From assembly GCA_937919165.1 (NCBI GenBank), contig CALFPO010000034.1, positions 1 to 8,517 on the forward strand: a DNA stretch of 8,517 nt, written 5' to 3'. Shown piece by piece: positions 7,163 to 8,517 of the stretch (the stretch's first letter is position 1; every line of letters begins with the position of its first letter). The position numbers and the translations under genes were made by a program. Below the pieces are notes generated by a model. The model saw nothing but the letters and a program-made list of their open reading frames with translations, made no database searches and was not told where the DNA came from. The stretch is from an uncultured Bacillota bacterium. Lineage in GTDB: Bacteria; Bacillota_I; Bacilli_A; Erysipelotrichales; Erysipelotrichaceae.

Positions 7163-7334
7163 AGAAGAATGAGAGGACAAATCCGACTACCGCCAGGATT
7201 TTGAATAGAGTCGGTACATCAAGAACACCGAAGTTCCATTGAACCATGCAATGGTTGTCATGCCAATATACCGCATACCAGATGCCATAGCCTATAGACA
7301 TAGACGCAAAGATACAGAATAATGTATGAAACAT
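7161..7334 (-). CDS. 57-residue predicted two-segment membrane protein, unknown function
   Basis: I do not recognise this small protein. It begins MFHTLFCIFASM and ends VVGFVLSFF. Two hydrophobic stretches (about 2-23 and 42-57) flank a short polar loop with His25, Asp26, His28 and Cys29, predicting a small membrane hairpin. That it is a real gene is shown by a perfect AAGGAGGT (7341-7348) 6 nt before its ATG, the 30-nt gap to the upstream XRE-HD gene in the same orientation, and a stop codon lying inside an intrinsic terminator. It is therefore the last gene of a two-gene operon. A sensor partner, a membrane-acting toxin or effector, or a regulatory peptide are all possible, and nothing in the sequence decides between them. 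Confidence 0.78.
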   Translation of the reverse strand: MFHTLFCIFASMSIGYGIWYAVYWHDNHCMVQWNFGVLDVPTLFKILAVVGFVLSFF

Positions 7335-7340
7335 AACGAT

Positions 7341-7348
7341 ACCTCCTT
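7341..7348 (-). promoter_or_regulatory. Perfect ribosome binding site of the small membrane-protein gene
   Basis: The minus strand reads AAGGAGGT, the full anti-16S complement, 6 nt before the ATG at 7334. It decides that the short reading frame is translated. Confidence 0.85.
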
Positions 7349-7364
7349 GTCTTGTGTTTTCTGA

Positions 7365-8192
7365 TTACATAAGCCTTTTGTAGATATCGAGCATTGATTC
7401 CATCTGATAGGAAAGCAGCCAGGCTGCATTGTTGTATTCGACTTCCTTTTTGATCACCTTATCGATAAGCGGCAGGACATGCCTTTCCGTTTCATCGATA
7501 TACATATATATCCTGTCCCTTGATAGCCCCCATGATATGGTTGTCAGGTTGTTGCACCTATCGACACACTTGATAAGGGCTGCCTTAGGATTTTTTGATA
7601 TGGCCTTGAAATATTTAGCTAGGTCATCATCCTTGCTTAGTGATGGATCCTTTTCATGGGTCAGAAGCTTAACCAGTTCCTTGGTTTCATTGTCAACTGG
7701 AAGATCCTTTAATTCAACGTCACAATCCTCAACCACATCATGAAGAAGACAGGCCGCAATGATTGCATCATCCTTTATGTCCATGGCCAGCATATGACAT
7801 GCCAGATTAAGTGGATGATAGAAATAAGGAACATCAGAGTTTTTGCGCTTTTGTCCCTTATGGGCTTCCTTGGCAAATTCCAAGGCCTTCATTGAATTTG
7901 ATAGCCTATATGACTTGATTGAAGCCTTAACGAATGTTTCCATATGTCCTGCATCATATAGGTTCTTTTTGGTAGAGAAGCCATAGCCTCCTCTGTTTTC
8001 AACTAGTGATGATACAGACACTTCAAGTACCTTAGCTAGTTCGATAAGATTCCATGTATCGGGAGCATATTCATCCCTTTCCCATGATGAAACAGCCTGA
8101 TATGATACTCCTAGCCTATTGGCCAGTTCATCCTGTGTATATCCTGCTGCCTTCCTAGCAGACCTGATCCTTGTTCCAATCGTATCGCTCAT
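7365..8192 (-). CDS. XRE HTH domain fused to RelA/SpoT-type HD hydrolase domain
   Basis: The ATG at 8190-8192 is chosen because AAAGGAG lies 7 nt before it. A GTG start seven codons earlier (8213) would place that SD inside the gene. The product has 275 residues. A canonical XRE HTH (about 4-60: RIRSARKAAGYTQDELANRLGVS then YQAVSSWER) joins an HD domain of the ppGpp-hydrolase type (about 100-250). The HD motifs are GQKRK then PYFYHP (H126), H151-D152, E155-D156, and KCVDRCNNL with D211 and N215. These correspond to the metal-binding and catalytic residues of Rel/SpoT and MESH1-like small alarmone hydrolases, so the site looks intact. No synthetase, TGS or ACT domain is present. It may be a regulator that senses or degrades (p)ppGpp or another nucleotide. 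It shares an operon with a small membrane protein. Confidence 0.87.
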   Translation of the reverse strand: MSDTIGTRIRSARKAAGYTQDELANRLGVSYQAVSSWERDEYAPDTWNLIELAKVLEVSVSSLVENRGGYGFSTKKNLYDAGHMETFVKASIKSYRLSNSMKALEFAKEAHKGQKRKNSDVPYFYHPLNLACHMLAMDIKDDAIIAACLLHDVVEDCDVELKDLPVDNETKELVKLLTHEKDPSLSKDDDLAKYFKAISKNPKAALIKCVDRCNNLTTISWGLSRDRIYMYIDETERHVLPLIDKVIKKEVEYNNAAWLLSYQMESMLDIYKRLM

Positions 8193-8199
8193 GAAATTG

Positions 8200-8206
8200 C
8201 TCCTTT
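8200..8206 (-). promoter_or_regulatory. Ribosome binding site that fixes the XRE-HD start
   Basis: The minus strand reads AAAGGAG, 7 nt before the ATG at 8192. It lies downstream of the alternative GTG at 8213, which argues for the shorter protein. Confidence 0.85.
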
Positions 8207-8264
8207 CATTCACATATATATGTTACGGTCTTGTATCAAATATAGACACAAACCTTCCATTGAT

Positions 8265-8273
8265 ATTATATCA
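8265..8273 (-). promoter_or_regulatory. Extended -10 promoter of the XRE-HD operon
   Basis: The minus strand reads TGATATAAT, a perfect TGnTATAAT box about 73 bp before the ATG. The predicted start site is near 8258, giving a leader of about 65 nt. The expected -35 zone is occupied by an inverted repeat rather than a good hexamer. Confidence 0.6.
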
Positions 8274-8277
8274 GTAA

Positions 8278-8296
8278 ACTCAAGTCATACTTGAGT
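8278..8296. promoter_or_regulatory. Inverted repeat ACTCAAG-N5-CTTGAGT, candidate operator
   Basis: Two perfect 7-bp arms separated by 5 bp cover roughly -20 to -38 of the predicted XRE-HD promoter. XRE proteins commonly bind dyads of this size, so autoregulation by the downstream XRE-HD protein is a natural inference. It could also be part of the 3' structure of the infB mRNA. Confidence 0.5.
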
Positions 8297-8297
8297 A

Positions 8298-8325
8298 ATG
8301 ATGGCTCCCATAAGGGAGCCATCAT
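8298..8325 (-). terminator. Perfect 12-bp hairpin after infB without a U-run
   Basis: ATGATGGCTCCC (8298-8309) and GGGAGCCATCAT (8314-8325) form a perfect 12-bp stem with a 4-nt loop, starting 11 bp after the infB stop. Position and stability suggest an infB 3' end signal. Neither strand has a U-run after the stem, so it may instead stabilise or process the mRNA end. Confidence 0.5.
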
Positions 8326-8336
8326 CATGAGAACAT

Positions 8337-8517
8337 TCAGCATGCAAGCACGATGATGTCCTCGACCTTGATGTCATTAAACTTTTCAACCTGCATACCG
8401 CATTCATAACCGGAAGCGACCTCTTTGACGTCATCCTTGAAGCGGCGCAGAGAAGCAAGCTCGCCCTCGTGAACAACGATGTTGTCTCTGAGGACTCTGA
8501 CCTGACAGCCGCGCTGA
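8337..8517 (-). CDS. infB: Translation initiation factor IF-2, C-terminal end (partial)
   Basis: The last 59 codons and the TGA stop of infB are present; the rest lies beyond the window edge. IF-2 is the GTPase that brings initiator fMet-tRNA to the 30S ribosome. The visible part is the end of domain IV, the fMet-tRNA-binding beta-barrel, recognised by VHEGELASLRRFKDDVKEVA, the conserved GYECG, and FNDIKVEDII. The protein ends VLAC, slightly unusual since many homologues end in an acidic or aromatic tail. The DNA is clearly richer in G and C than the rest of the window, using codons such as CGC, GTC and GAC. This fits codon selection in a highly expressed gene. No rbfA follows it. Confidence 0.93.
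   Translation of the reverse strand, partial: QRGCQVRVLRDNIVVHEGELASLRRFKDDVKEVASGYECGMQVEKFNDIKVEDIIVLAC

Noticed and set aside
8193..8213. GTG start giving a seven-residue longer XRE-HD protein
   Set aside because: The AAAGGAG site lies between this GTG and the ATG at 8192, correctly spaced for the ATG, and XRE homology begins after it.
8285..8476. A 63-codon minus-strand frame near the right edge
   Set aside because: It is out of frame with the clear IF-2 C-terminus on the same strand and runs through the hairpin; it has no recognisable domain.

Overview
This AT-rich window holds seven complete protein genes, one partial gene and one very small gene. It uses the standard genetic code: TGG for Trp, and TGA as the stop of infB. 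Shine-Dalgarno (SD) sites of the AAGGAGG type precede several genes, and the infB fragment is of Firmicute type. Together these point to a low-GC Firmicute, possibly of the Erysipelotrichia; that placement is a weak inference.

Left part, 1-2450, plus strand. A 40-bp hairpin at the window edge is followed by an 18-bp tandem repeat of about 3.7 copies. Next come three closely packed genes: a small regulator made of two tandem XRE-type helix-turn-helix (HTH) units, an NfsA-like FMN nitroreductase, and an M42-family metal aminopeptidase. Gaps of 3 and 20 nt suggest one transcript, possibly controlled by the regulator acting on the repeat array.

Middle part, 2489-7051, minus strand. A Nudix (MutT-type) hydrolase gene overlaps by 26 nt a 944-residue protein that joins an N-terminal PLD-type nuclease domain, an SF2 helicase and a C-terminal DUF3427-like region. 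Downstream, with its own extended -10 promoter, lies a lipoprotein of bacterial Ig-like (Big_2-type) domains ending in a short Cys/His module. The Nudix/nuclease-helicase pair looks like a nucleic-acid processing or defence cassette.

Right part, 7137-8517, minus strand. The 3' end of infB (translation initiation factor IF-2) is followed by two adjacent dyads and an extended -10 promoter. A gene follows that encodes an XRE HTH domain fused to a RelA/SpoT-type HD alarmone-hydrolase domain. Thirty nt after it comes a 57-codon gene with a perfect SD site, encoding a predicted two-segment membrane protein. This pair ends in a clear intrinsic terminator.

The items most worth a second look are the XRE-HD plus small membrane protein operon, the Nudix/PLD-helicase-DUF3427 pair, and the iteron-like array before the duplicated-HTH regulator. 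No rRNA, tRNA, CRISPR array or complete insertion sequence was seen. Once the 57-codon gene is counted, no stretch above 300 bases lacks a gene.
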